In this document: piece by piece, positions 32,492-41,045 of the stretch | Numbering within the stretch: the first letter of the stretch is position 1 | Layout of the letters: each line of letters starts with the position of its first letter | Assembly: GCF_002156875.1 (NCBI RefSeq) | Contig: NZ_NCSY01000002.1 | Coordinates: forward strand, 434,001-498,000 | Source of the DNA: Bacillus sp. EAC | GTDB taxonomy: Bacteria; Bacillota; Bacilli; Bacillales; Bacillaceae_G | Length of the DNA: 64,000 nucleotides | Direction of reading: 5' to 3' | Notes under the pieces: model-generated | Told to the model about the DNA's origin: nothing | The model's input: the letters and a program-made list of their open reading frames with translations, nothing else | Databases searched by the model: none | Made by a program: the position numbers and the translations under genes

Positions 32492-32923
32492 CTATTCGTT
32501 TGATTGATCTTCATTTGATTTTTGAATTACTTTTAATGCTTCTATGCGATTTTTATCTTCTTCAAAGAACTGTACTAAATCTCCAATACGATCGATTGCT
32601 TCCCAACTCATATGGTGTTCCATTCCTTCGACATCTTGGTAAATCAAATTCTCATCTACACCAATAATTCGTAAAAACTGCTCAAGTAGAACATGACGAT
32701 ATACTAGTCTTTTCCCCATTTTCTTACCTTTTTGAGTTAAAATAAGACCTCTATACTTTTCATAAATTAAATATTCGTCTTTATCAAGCTTCTGTACCAT
32801 TTTAGTAACTGACGATGGGTGTACAGATAAAGCTTCTGCAATATCAGATACACGAGCATACCCTTTATCTTCAATTAAAAGGTAAATTTGTTCAATATAA
32901 TCTTCCATACTAGGTGTGGGCAT
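32492..32923 (-). CDS. mntR: Manganese-dependent regulator MntR
   Basis: A 143-residue DtxR-family repressor, almost the same length as B. subtilis MntR (142). The winged helix lies at residues ~20-70 ([24 protein letters not shown]). The manganese ligands D8, E11, H77, E99, E102 and H103 are all conserved. It represses Mn2+ uptake genes when manganese is plentiful. None of its known target transporters is in the window. The convergent yqhP neighbour is conserved. Confidence 0.97.
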   Translation of the reverse strand: MPTPSMEDYIEQIYLLIEDKGYARVSDIAEALSVHPSSVTKMVQKLDKDEYLIYEKYRGLILTQKGKKMGKRLVYRHVLLEQFLRIIGVDENLIYQDVEGMEHHMSWEAIDRIGDLVQFFEEDKNRIEALKVIQKSNEDQSNE

Positions 32924-33068
32924 GTTTTTCCTCCAGTAAAGTAATACAGATTTAAATCCGGTGCAATAGCATCAAATAAAATGATACAACACAAATATCA
33001 AAAGTGCAATTAACATGAACTATTGATAAACCAGGATATATCTGCTTCTATGTCAGACTATGTCAAAA

Positions 33069-33106
33069 TAAAAATGAGTGTACCTTTAAATAGGTACACA
33101 TTTTTA
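33069..33106 (-). terminator. Terminator after splB
   Basis: GTGTACC and GGTACAC pair around a TTTAAATA loop, flanked by A and T runs on both strands, about 35 bases beyond the splB stop. Confidence 0.85.
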
Positions 33107-33138
33107 CATAAGTGACTCAAAATATCATTCCTCATATT

Positions 33139-34164
33139 CTATGTAAAATATTGTATTTCGCCATTGGGAAAATACTTTTGGATATAGCCAGAAATTGTTT
33201 CTTCAATGGATTTTGCTTCATTTGTCTGATAAACATATTTACCGATTCCATATCTCCCCCACTTATACTTTCGTTTTTCTTCATCCATTTCCAATTTTGT
33301 ATTAGGGTATCTTTGAAGAATTACTTTTTTTGCTGGTTTTGTAAATCGATGTTGTATCAATTCAAATGACATCTTTTTATTTGCTAATTCACCTAATGCA
33401 TCTTTTAAGCGAATAAATAGCTCTTCGTAGCCTTCTTCCCAATCATCATGCATATAAATAGGTGCAACGATAAACCCAAAATGATAACCTGCATTCGCAA
33501 CTTTTTTTGCAGCTTCTATTCTCTCATCAAACGATCCTGTTCCTGGTTCAAAATTCTTAATGACATATCTTGAATTAATACTGAATCTGAACGTAGTTTT
33601 TCCGTTATGTTTCGCGTCAAGTAAGTGATCAACATGTGGAAATTTCGTTACAAATCGTAATCGACCATATTCAGTCTGACCAATAAATTCAATCGTCTTT
33701 TTTAATGAATGTGTTAAATAATCAATACCTACAATATCCGATGTACAAGCAGCCTCAAATCTTGTAATCTCTGGCTCCCTTTCTTTCATATATTCTTCCG
33801 CTTTCGCAAAAATTTCTTCTAAGTTTACATATACTCTAATATAAGGCTTTGATCCTAATGTCGTTTGTAAATAACAATAATGGCAGTGTCCCATGCATCC
33901 AGTCGCAAGAGGAATAGCATATTCAGCAGATGGTTTTGACGTTTCAAATTTTAAAGTTTTACGTAGTCCAACGACTAAAGTAGACTTGGCAATTCTGTAT
34001 TTTTCAATCTCATTTTCACCTGGTAAATTTCTAATTTGATTATGTGAAGTTGTTTCTCTTATATCAAAACCCATCTTCTCAAACTTTTCTCTTAACTCTT
34101 TACCTAAAGGGTATTCTAGTGCTTGCGGTTCAAAATAAACAAGTTTTGGTAAAAATGGTTTCAT
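33139..34164 (-). CDS. splB: Spore photoproduct lyase
   Basis: A 341-residue radical-SAM enzyme that reverses the 5-thyminyl-5,6-dihydrothymine lesion in UV-irradiated spores during germination. The [4Fe-4S] motif CMGHCHYC supplies C90, C94 and C97. The catalytic H-donor cysteine is C140 (FEAACTSDIVG). Length and sequence follow B. subtilis SplB closely. The usual partner splA, a small regulator upstream in B. subtilis, is absent: the region upstream holds the lipM terminator instead. Confidence 0.97.
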   Translation of the reverse strand: MKPFLPKLVYFEPQALEYPLGKELREKFEKMGFDIRETTSHNQIRNLPGENEIEKYRIAKSTLVVGLRKTLKFETSKPSAEYAIPLATGCMGHCHYCYLQTTLGSKPYIRVYVNLEEIFAKAEEYMKEREPEITRFEAACTSDIVGIDYLTHSLKKTIEFIGQTEYGRLRFVTKFPHVDHLLDAKHNGKTTFRFSINSRYVIKNFEPGTGSFDERIEAAKKVANAGYHFGFIVAPIYMHDDWEEGYEELFIRLKDALGELANKKMSFELIQHRFTKPAKKVILQRYPNTKLEMDEEKRKYKWGRYGIGKYVYQTNEAKSIEETISGYIQKYFPNGEIQYFT

Positions 34165-34300
34165 ATTCTCCTCACTCCCTCACTATTCCATTACTCTTAG
34201 TATTTACGTAGTCAAAAAAACAAATAACCCAAGTAATGGAAATCCAAGCCTCAAGGATCCTTTATGATACATATCAACACTAATTTCTCTATATAACAAA

Positions 34301-34335
34301 AAAAGAGAAAGCAGCTTTTATCTGCTTTCTCTTTT
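34301..34335 (-). terminator. Terminator after lipM
   Basis: AAAAGAGAAAGCAG (34301-34314) pairs with CTGCTTTCTCTTTT (34322-34335), a 14-bp stem with a seven-base loop, overlapping the region just before the lipM stop. Confidence 0.9.
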
Positions 34336-34337
34336 GA

Positions 34338-35171
34338 TTATTTACGTAGGTTCCAATCCTCTTTACCATATTTTGTTGCTGCTAATTCTTGTACTTCTTT
34401 TTCTTGAGCCTCTGACAATTCAAAAGGAATTAATTCAATATTTAATCCGATTTCAAAACCTTCTTTAAATGCAATATACAATTCATCCATCGACTTAGGA
34501 GAATCACTTTCTGCATTTATCCAAGTCGCACGTTCTAAAAACCTTTTTTTCATTCTATTTTTAACTTCTTCAGAAGGAAAAATATATAAATCATAAAGCA
34601 TATTCACATCAATATTTAATGGAATGGATCCATGTTGCAGTATTGATCCTTTTTGTCTTGTTTGAGCACTACCAGCTATTTTTTTATCATTAACGACAAC
34701 TTCATACCATGAAGGAGCGTCAAAACAAACTGCACTTGAAGGTTTTTTTAATTCATCTTTTTCTTTTTCAGTTTTTGGAATAGAAAATGAAGAATCTAAT
34801 CCCAATAATTTAAAGCCTTCTAATATCCCCATCGAAATTACTTTATAGGCTTCTGTAACTGTTTCAGGCATATTTGGATAACTTTCTGGAACGATTACGC
34901 TATACGTTAGTTCTTCATGATGTAATACACTTCTTCCACCTGTTTGTCTTCTAACGAAATCACCATTGTATTTTTTTAGTGCTTCTAAGCTTATCTCTTG
35001 ATTTTTTTGAAAATATCCAATCGTTACAGTAGGACGTTCCCATTCATAAAAACGTAATGTTGGAAGAAAACCTTCTTCATTTTGCCATTTAATTAAGCAT
35101 TCATCCAATGCCATATTATAGCTTCCAGGTTGTTTTCCACTATTAATAAAATACCATTTAGACTTTGACAT
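34338..35171 (-). CDS. lipM: Octanoyltransferase LipM
   Basis: A 277-residue member of the biotin/lipoate A/B ligase fold. It transfers octanoyl from acyl-carrier protein to GcvH in the B. subtilis lipoate pathway. RRQTGGRSVLH, the nucleophile C149 (SSAVCFDAPSWYEV) and K164 (KIAGSAQTRQKGSILQHG) are conserved. Its product is needed by the glycine cleavage system. In B. subtilis lipM (yqhM) lies close to gcvPB; here about 16 kb separates them. Confidence 0.92.
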   Translation of the reverse strand: MSKSKWYFINSGKQPGSYNMALDECLIKWQNEEGFLPTLRFYEWERPTVTIGYFQKNQEISLEALKKYNGDFVRRQTGGRSVLHHEELTYSVIVPESYPNMPETVTEAYKVISMGILEGFKLLGLDSSFSIPKTEKEKDELKKPSSAVCFDAPSWYEVVVNDKKIAGSAQTRQKGSILQHGSIPLNIDVNMLYDLYIFPSEEVKNRMKKRFLERATWINAESDSPKSMDELYIAFKEGFEIGLNIELIPFELSEAQEKEVQELAATKYGKEDWNLRK

Positions 35172-35224
35172 GTTGAAATCTCCTCATACTTCAATTGAAA
35201 TTTAACTTTTTTTCTTAAAGTTTC

Positions 35225-35252
35225 TTGCAGAATCTTATTTGAGAATTATAAT
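35225..35252 (+). promoter_or_regulatory. Putative sigma-A promoter of yqhL
   Basis: TTGCAG (35225-35230) and a perfect TATAAT (35247-35252) with a 16-base spacer lie about 35 bases before the start. Confidence 0.65.
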
Positions 35253-35286
35253 AAGATAAGTAGGTAATTGAAAGGTGTTGAATAAA

Positions 35287-35670
35287 TTGAATAGTTTTTT
35301 ACCGGTAATTTTTGTCGTACTAGGTATCATTGTATACTCAACGGTTATGTATTTCTACCAAAAACGTCTGATTAAAACATTAAACGAGGAAGAATTCCGT
35401 TCTGGATACCGTAAAGCGCAACTAATTGATTTACGAGATCAAGAAGATTTTAAAAATGGACATATTTTAGGTGCTCGTAATATTCCATTTGCTCAATTGA
35501 AAATGCGTTCAAAAGAAATTCGTAAAGATCAGGCGGTTTATTTATATGATCAAATGGGTGTTCGACCTGGACAAGCTGCTCGAATTTTACGTAAACAAGG
35601 TGTTACGAATCTTTACCAACTTAAAGGTGGATTTAAGCTTTGGTCTGGTAAAGTAAAAAAAGGATTATAA
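35287..35670 (+). CDS. yqhL: Membrane-anchored rhodanese-like protein YqhL
   Basis: A 127-residue protein. A membrane helix at residues 3-22 is followed by a rhodanese fold (QLIDLRDQEDFKNGHILGARNIPF, QAARILRKQGVTNLYQLKGGFKLW). The active-site loop reads VYLYDQMGVRPG, with aspartate where catalytic rhodaneses have cysteine, so sulfurtransferase activity is unlikely. TTG at 35287 is preferred: AAAGGTG lies nine bases upstream. GTG at 35275 and TTG at 35278 overlap that site. B. subtilis YqhL is nearly the same length. Confidence 0.85.
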   Translation: MNSFLPVIFVVLGIIVYSTVMYFYQKRLIKTLNEEEFRSGYRKAQLIDLRDQEDFKNGHILGARNIPFAQLKMRSKEIRKDQAVYLYDQMGVRPGQAARILRKQGVTNLYQLKGGFKLWSGKVKKGL

Positions 35671-35697
35671 TTTTTAGTAACATTAAATAATCAATCA

Positions 35698-35727
35698 AAC
35701 TACTACAATTTATGTGGTAGTTTTTTA
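35698..35727 (+). terminator. Terminator after yqhL
   Basis: AACTAC and GTAGTT (with further partial pairing) close a loop and are followed by a T run on the plus strand. Confidence 0.7.
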
Positions 35728-35745
35728 TAGAAATGAATTAATCGT

Positions 35746-35778
35746 AAAAATCCCTCAAGTAGTATTGAGGGATTTTTT
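35746..35778 (-). terminator. Terminator after the cyclophilin gene
   Basis: AAAAATCCCTCAA (35746-35758) pairs with TTGAGGGATTTTTT (35765-35778) around a short loop. Confidence 0.9.
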
Positions 35779-35794
35779 ATGTATTTTCGAACAA

Positions 35795-36436
35795 CTATTC
35801 TTTAATCGTTTTTGGTTTTGGATATTTTTTTCCCATTGTATCAACTTTTATTGATTCAATAGTAACTGGGGTCATTGGTTTTTCCTCAGCATTAACATCA
35901 ACCGCTTCAATTTTCTTCACGACGTCCATCCCTTTGATTACTTTACCAAACGAAGCATATTGTCCATCAAGACTTGGTGTATCATTTGTCATAATGAAAA
36001 ATTGGCTTCCTGCACTATTTGGATCATTTGCACGGGCCATTGATAACACACCAGCAGTATGTTTTAGATTGTTTTCAAATCCATTAGAAGAAAATTCACC
36101 ATTTATCGAATATCCTGGACCACCTGCCCCAGTTCCAAGTGGGTCGCCACCTTGAATGACAAAGTTTTTTACAATACGATGAAAATTTAATCCATCATAA
36201 AATCCTTTGTTAGCGAGTGAAATGAAATTATAAACAGTATTTGGTGCAATATGCGGATATAATTCAGCTTCAATTACTCCATAATCTTTTACCGTAATTG
36301 TTGCAATTGGCAACTTATCAGGCTTTTCAGGTTTTTCAACTTTGGATGATTGCTCATTTTTTCCACATGCTGCTAGTAAACAAAAAGTTAAAACGACGCA
36401 ACTTATTAATATTGCTCTAAATGACTTTTTAAACAT
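35795..36436 (-). CDS. Peptidyl-prolyl cis-trans isomerase, cyclophilin-type lipoprotein
   Basis: A 213-residue exported foldase. A lipoprotein signal peptide ends at the lipobox LLAAC (Cys ~24). The cyclophilin domain spans ~40-200 with the conserved NFISLANKGFYDGLNFHRIVKNFVIQGGDP, SQFFIMTNDTPSLDGQYASFGKV and SINGEFSSNGF segments. The active-site Arg lies in FHRI. It is anchored outside the membrane, where it would assist folding of secreted proteins. It is a single-gene unit. Confidence 0.94.
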   Translation of the reverse strand: MFKKSFRAILISCVVLTFCLLAACGKNEQSSKVEKPEKPDKLPIATITVKDYGVIEAELYPHIAPNTVYNFISLANKGFYDGLNFHRIVKNFVIQGGDPLGTGAGGPGYSINGEFSSNGFENNLKHTAGVLSMARANDPNSAGSQFFIMTNDTPSLDGQYASFGKVIKGMDVVKKIEAVDVNAEEKPMTPVTIESIKVDTMGKKYPKPKTIKE

Positions 36437-36555
36437 TAATCCTACTCCCTCCTATTTCTATTATTAGTTTACCAAATTCACTCTATAATTTACTATTTTT
36501 TCCGTAATAATCCTGATATAAAACAAAAACAAGTGTAACTAAAAATGAATAATAA

Positions 36556-36592
36556 AAAAACTGATACTCATTTAAAATTGAGTATCAGTTTT
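36556..36592 (-). terminator. Terminator after the MMPL gene
   Basis: AAAACTGATACTCA pairs with TGAGTATCAGTTTT around a short A/T loop, a 14-bp stem flanked by A and T runs. Confidence 0.9.
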
Positions 36593-36601
36593 CTCAGATT
36601 A

Positions 36602-38833
36602 TTACCCAACTTTTTCAGTTGATTCCTGGACACTCTTTTTAGCAAACGGGAACCACCAATTCCATTTGCCAAACAATTGCATTAAGCTAGGTACTAAAAC
36701 AAGTCGAACAATTGTAGCATCTAAGAATATTGCAATCGCAATCCCGATTCCCATTTGTTTTACAGGAATCATATCAGTAAAAGCAAATGCACCTGTAATA
36801 ACGATCATAATCGAAGCCGCTGATGTAATAATTCGACTTGTAGATACAAGTCCCTCTCTAGTCGAATATGAATTATCACCTGTAGCCAAGTATAGTTCTT
36901 GCATACGCGACATTAAAAAAACTTCATAGTCCATACTTAATCCAAATACTAAACCAAAAACAAATACAGGTAATATAAGCATAATATCAGACTGTGGTAA
37001 ACCAAAGTTTCCACCTTGGAATAGCCATGTAATAATTCCGAATGTTGCGCTTAACGAAAGTACATTCATTAAAATCGCCTTAATCGGAATAATGATTGAA
37101 CGGAATGCAATCATTAAAATAATAAATGTACTTACCATAATGACCGTAAGTCCATAAGCGATATTATCTGTTATTTCATCAAATAACTCTTGCTCAAATT
37201 TAACTTGGCCTCCAAATATAAAGTTAAACCCTTCAATTTTACCTTTATATTTCGCTTCAAAATCACGTACCCACTGTTTACCTTTTTCTGACTTTGGATC
37301 AGAATTTAAGAACACTTGAATGAATGTTTTTTTATCATGTGTATAGGCATTAATTGCAGGTTGTAATTTTGGCGCATTCACCGATTTTAATGCTGGTAGT
37401 AACTGATCTGCATTCATATCTACAGCACTGAAAACACTTTTTACTTTATAAACATTTGGATCATTTTCTAGTGTCTTCTGAACTTGTTCTAAAGAACTTA
37501 AATTTGCTTTAGTTACGATGTCATCTTTTGAATGCAATACCATCACTACTGTACCGTGTTTTTGTGCATCAGGAAGAAAAGCTTTTTGATATTTTTCATA
37601 ATAGATTCTAGAAGATTCATGTTTTGGTAATGCATCAATCGTCGGAATGTTTAAATGTACATCTCGAATTGGAATCACAAATATTCCTAAAATAATTAAA
37701 GAAGAAATCGCCATTATGACGGGTCTCTTCATCACAAAATTTGCAAAACGTCTCCAAACTGCTTGCTGCTGCACTTGGCTACGATTTGCTAGCCATTTTA
37801 ATGTTCCTTTATTTATGTTTTTCCCAAGTGCTGATAAAACCGCTGGTAATAGTGTAAGTGACAAAAATAAACTCACTAAAACGACCACAGCCCCACTAAT
37901 TGCAACACTTCTAAATAGATCAATATTAATAAAATACAACGCAGATAAACCAATAAACACACAAATACCTGAGAATATAATAGCTCTACCTGCTGTTGCA
38001 AAAGTGATACTTATTGCTTCCTTTACGGATGATTGCTCGGAAAGTTCGGTTTTATATCGACTAACAAATAATAAAGCAAAGTCAATCGATAACGCTAATC
38101 CAATCATTGGCGCTACGTTTAATACAAATATTGATAAATCAACATATTTCCCAATAAATGCAAGTATACCAAATGTTGCTAATATGCTGATTATGCCAAT
38201 TAAAATCGGAATCGCAGACGCAACTAAACTACCGAATGCAAAGAATAATACAATAAATGCAATCGGCACACCGATCATTTCCGCCTTTTTTAAATCTTCT
38301 TGACTCGTCTTATTCATTACATCATTTATGATTGTAAACCCTGTCGTACCAATTTTAACTGTATCACTAGAATATGATTCGACTTTTTTGGCGAAAGCGT
38401 TATTCATGTCAACCAATTTATCGTAATCTTTTTCATCATATAAAAATGTTAAATAAGCAATTTTATCTTTTTTCATACTAGGGTTATTGAGAGGATTTAA
38501 AAATTGTTTTATATTTTTTTCTTTATCAATTTTTTTGACGACACGTTCAATATCAGACTGAAACGCTTGAGCAGATGCTTCTTTTTTACGTTCAAGCAAG
38601 ATAATAACTGAATTTGGTGATTGTTCAAAATCGTTTTCTAAAATATTTTTTGCTTTTTCATAATCCCCTGGAGTTCTAAATCCATCTCCTTCTAAAATTC
38701 CAGGTAAATGTTTCGAATAAATTCCAAGAAAAATTGAAAATACGGCTAATACGGCTATTAATAAATATCGAAATTGATAAATGCCCCTACCGACCTTTTT
38801 CCAAGTACTATTCTCGTTTACTGTACTTTTCAT
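36602..38833 (-). CDS. MMPL/RND-superfamily membrane transporter
   Basis: A 743-residue protein with twelve predicted helices in two similar halves. An N-terminal helix and large external loop (residues ~40-185) precede a block of five helices. A second helix and loop (~370-545) and a second block follow. Each block carries the MMPL signature (GLALSIDFALLFVSRYK and GLVFGLSMDYEVFLMSRMQE) with proton-relay Asp residues. It resembles B. subtilis YdfJ. Members export lipids, siderophores or drugs; the substrate here is unknown. It is a single-gene unit without an adjacent regulator. Confidence 0.9.
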   Translation of the reverse strand: MKSTVNENSTWKKVGRGIYQFRYLLIAVLAVFSIFLGIYSKHLPGILEGDGFRTPGDYEKAKNILENDFEQSPNSVIILLERKKEASAQAFQSDIERVVKKIDKEKNIKQFLNPLNNPSMKKDKIAYLTFLYDEKDYDKLVDMNNAFAKKVESYSSDTVKIGTTGFTIINDVMNKTSQEDLKKAEMIGVPIAFIVLFFAFGSLVASAIPILIGIISILATFGILAFIGKYVDLSIFVLNVAPMIGLALSIDFALLFVSRYKTELSEQSSVKEAISITFATAGRAIIFSGICVFIGLSALYFINIDLFRSVAISGAVVVLVSLFLSLTLLPAVLSALGKNINKGTLKWLANRSQVQQQAVWRRFANFVMKRPVIMAISSLIILGIFVIPIRDVHLNIPTIDALPKHESSRIYYEKYQKAFLPDAQKHGTVVMVLHSKDDIVTKANLSSLEQVQKTLENDPNVYKVKSVFSAVDMNADQLLPALKSVNAPKLQPAINAYTHDKKTFIQVFLNSDPKSEKGKQWVRDFEAKYKGKIEGFNFIFGGQVKFEQELFDEITDNIAYGLTVIMVSTFIILMIAFRSIIIPIKAILMNVLSLSATFGIITWLFQGGNFGLPQSDIMLILPVFVFGLVFGLSMDYEVFLMSRMQELYLATGDNSYSTREGLVSTSRIITSAASIMIVITGAFAFTDMIPVKQMGIGIAIAIFLDATIVRLVLVPSLMQLFGKWNWWFPFAKKSVQESTEKVG

Positions 38834-38917
38834 TATTTCACTCCTTAATTACAAATCCTACAAACATCTTATCAAATAGAATCGACTATCGACTATCTTT
38901 TTACATCATCATTTATG

Positions 38918-38962
38918 AAAAAACGCCCATCAAATAAATCATCTCGATTTAAAGGTGAGCGT
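38918..38962 (-). terminator. Terminator after the YuiD-type gene
   Basis: On the minus strand ACGCTCA pairs with TGGGCGT (one G-U), enclosing a second stem AAATC/GATTT, and is followed by TTTTTT. Confidence 0.75.
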
Positions 38963-38970
38963 CAAAAATA

Positions 38971-39390
38971 TTATGAAACTAAAACTGCCACAATAATTCC
39001 TATTAAAGCTCCCACTACTACTTCATAAGAAGTATGTCCAACTAGTTCATTTAATGCTTTATAATCTTTAATTCTCCCATGAAAAAAATCATTTAAAAGC
39101 TTTGCATGTTTACTTACGGCAAGCCTAACACCTGATGCATCATACATGATTATGATGGCAAAAATAACTGCTATTGCAAAGACTACACTCTCAAATCCAT
39201 TTCTTAACCCAACACTTAGTGCAAGTCCGGTAACCGTGGAAGAATGGGAACTTGGCATACCACCAGAAGCAAAAAATTTAGATAAATCAAATTCTCTTTC
39301 TTTAATTAAATGGATTACTACCTTTGCAAACTGTGCGATAAACCAGGCAATTAAGGCTGACATTAATGGTCCGTTATGAAAAATTGTCAA
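38971..39390 (-). CDS. Divergent PAP2 family membrane protein (YuiD-like, DUF212)
   Basis: A 139-residue protein with about four helices and the DUF212 signature SGGMPSSHSSTVTGLALSVGL, a variant of the acid-phosphatase SxxxH motif, plus IMYDASGVR. Substrate and role are unknown, though a lipid-phosphate phosphatase-like function is suggested by the fold. TTG at 39390 is preferred: AGGGGG lies six bases upstream. An in-frame ATG at 39405 is part of that site. Confidence 0.85.
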   Translation of the reverse strand: MTIFHNGPLMSALIAWFIAQFAKVVIHLIKEREFDLSKFFASGGMPSSHSSTVTGLALSVGLRNGFESVVFAIAVIFAIIIMYDASGVRLAVSKHAKLLNDFFHGRIKDYKALNELVGHTSYEVVVGALIGIIVAVLVS

Positions 39391-39608
39391 GACGAACCCC
39401 CTCATTTTATTAGTATTGTTTCTTTTTTATATTATCTTCTTTCAACAATTGTATATTCACAATCTTTTTATTGAATGGGATTTTCTTAAAAAAAACTCCG
39501 ATACATAACTGTTTTCAAGATTACTATTTACCTCTGAAAAGAATTCATGTCATAATATGAAAGTAAAAAATAGTAGCAATTTTTATTGGGAGGTTTCGGC
39601 TCATTCGT

Positions 39609-40535
39609 ATGCTCATTCGATTAAGTATTCTTTTAGCAATTTTATTATTGATATCATGTGGAACTGGATATTATTTCTCAGATGTTATTTTACTTGAAAA
39701 TAATGCAAAAAATTATGGCAAAAATCCAGAAAAACAAAAAGCAATTGAAGCGTTTAGTTCGTTAAGAAAAGAAATAAAAAACGAACGTATTCAGATAAAA
39801 TCTCCATTAGGCTATAACTTAATTGGTTATTATCTTCCTGCAGAAAAACCAACTAACAAGACCATTATTACTTTACATGGATATATGGGCTCAAAAGACG
39901 ATCAAGCTAAGTATGCTAAAATGTTTCATTCAATTGGATATAATGTCATAGCATATGATCAACGAAATCACGGAGAATCAAGTGGTACATACACGACATA
40001 TGGCATATTGGAAAGTAAAGATTTACAAGCTGTTGTCCAATATGCAAAAAAGCGATCACATAATGGTCAAATAGGAATTCATGGCGTTTCAATGGGGGCA
40101 GCAACTACTTTGATTTACGCTGGGAATGTTAAAAACGGAGCAGATTTTTTCATAGCAGATTGCCCATACAGTAATTTCTTAGAAGAATCAAAATTCCGCC
40201 TTAAAAATGACTACACATATATTCCATCCATTTTACAAGGTCCAATTGTATTTTTAGGAGATGCATTCTTGAAACTTCGAAAAGATTATTCGATTAAAGA
40301 TGCCTCACCAATTGATTCAATTCAAAATATTAAAGCACCTGTTTTATTCATTAATACGAAAACGGATGATTATATCCCTCCACAAATGACGCAAGACCTT
40401 TATGATAAGAAAAAAGGTCCAAAGTCTATCTATTGGACGAACTCTGGTAAACATGGAGCAGCATTTGATGAAGACTCCAGCTCTTATAAAGAACAAGTAA
40501 TAAAATTCCTAGAACAAAATAAACTCTTACAATAA
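39609..40535 (+). CDS. Alpha/beta hydrolase, membrane-anchored
   Basis: A 308-residue serine hydrolase similar to B. subtilis YqkD. An N-terminal membrane anchor covers residues ~3-22. The oxyanion region is TLHGYMGSKDDQ, with IAYDQRNHGESSG after it and the nucleophile elbow GVSMG following. The catalytic Asp and His lie in NTKTDDYIPP and GKHGAAF. The substrate is unknown. The only clear ribosome-binding site (GGGAGG) is ~15 bases before ATG at 39609, longer than usual; an in-frame ATT at 39603 would be better spaced. Confidence 0.88.
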   Translation: MLIRLSILLAILLLISCGTGYYFSDVILLENNAKNYGKNPEKQKAIEAFSSLRKEIKNERIQIKSPLGYNLIGYYLPAEKPTNKTIITLHGYMGSKDDQAKYAKMFHSIGYNVIAYDQRNHGESSGTYTTYGILESKDLQAVVQYAKKRSHNGQIGIHGVSMGAATTLIYAGNVKNGADFFIADCPYSNFLEESKFRLKNDYTYIPSILQGPIVFLGDAFLKLRKDYSIKDASPIDSIQNIKAPVLFINTKTDDYIPPQMTQDLYDKKKGPKSIYWTNSGKHGAAFDEDSSSYKEQVIKFLEQNKLLQ

Positions 40536-40547
40536 ATCTTATAAACG

Positions 40548-40585
40548 AAAACGAGCTTATGAAGAAATTCGATAAGCTCGTTTTT
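40548..40585 (+). terminator. Terminator after the hydrolase
   Basis: AAAACGAGCTTAT (40548-40560) pairs with ATAAGCTCGTTTTT (40572-40585) around an 11-base loop, followed by T residues. Confidence 0.9.
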
Positions 40586-40638
40586 ATTTATTATAAATTA
40601 CAATATTCTGTTTTTTTAAATAAATAGCATTTTTAAAA

Positions 40639-40666
40639 TTGACAATTCATACAATTCTGATAAACT
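40639..40666 (+). promoter_or_regulatory. Putative promoter of the yezD / sulfate assimilation unit
   Basis: A perfect TTGACA (40639-40644) is followed after 16 bases by TAAACT (40661-40666), about 30 bases before the yezD start. The -10 is weak. No S-box leader was recognised. Confidence 0.55.
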
Positions 40667-40696
40667 TAGTTGTAATTAAATTCTAGGAGGAAACTC

Positions 40697-40840
40697 ATGA
40701 GCCAAACCAACGACTTGAAACCAATCATTGAGGTCGTGGAATCGTTACTTAATGGTTTAAAGTTTGGAACGATTACATTAGTCGTTCAGGATGGAAAAAT
40801 TATTCAAGTTGAAAAACAAGAAAAAATACGATTAAAGTAA
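40697..40840 (+). CDS. yezD: YezD-family small protein (DUF2292)
   Basis: A 47-residue product beginning MSQTNDLKPIIEVVESLLNG and containing LKFGTITLVVQDGKIIQVEKQEK, the DUF2292 pattern. CTAGGAGG lies seven bases before ATG at 40697, and the stop is at 40838-40840. YezD homologues are found beside sulfur assimilation genes in many Firmicutes; the molecular role is unknown. It is the first gene of the sulfate cluster but is separated from cysH by a strong stem-loop. Confidence 0.85.
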   Translation: MSQTNDLKPIIEVVESLLNGLKFGTITLVVQDGKIIQVEKQEKIRLK

Positions 40841-40867
40841 ATGAGATCCTGCTGACTAGAAAAACTA

Positions 40868-40924
40868 GAGGCGGTCCAATTCTATGTACAATTTATGTAT
40901 ATAGATTTGGGCTGCCTTTTTCTT
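40868..40924 (+). terminator. Terminator or attenuator between yezD and cysH
   Basis: A long imperfect stem runs from AGGC-G-CCAA-TCTAT-TAC to GTA-ATAGA-TTGG-CTGCCT with a short loop. It is followed on the plus strand by TTTTTCTT. It would end yezD transcripts unless read-through is regulated. Confidence 0.75.
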
Positions 40925-41045
40925 ATTCTGCAAGTTTATAAGTTTTGAAAAAAAATATTTAGAAAGTATATATCCATCAGGCATGAAAATTATGCCAAAG
41001 ATTATGCCTTCGAATAAACTTTCTTTATTTATTGGAGGAAAGCAA

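Noticed and set aside
37647-38303. 218-codon plus-strand frame inside the MMPL gene
   Set aside because: Antisense to conserved transmembrane segments of MMPL; the residues mirror hydrophobic codons and show no domain.
40841-41045. S-box (SAM) riboswitch before cysH
   Set aside because: Looked for because B. subtilis sulfur genes often use it; the conserved S-box segments are not present and the stem-loop there is a simple long hairpin.
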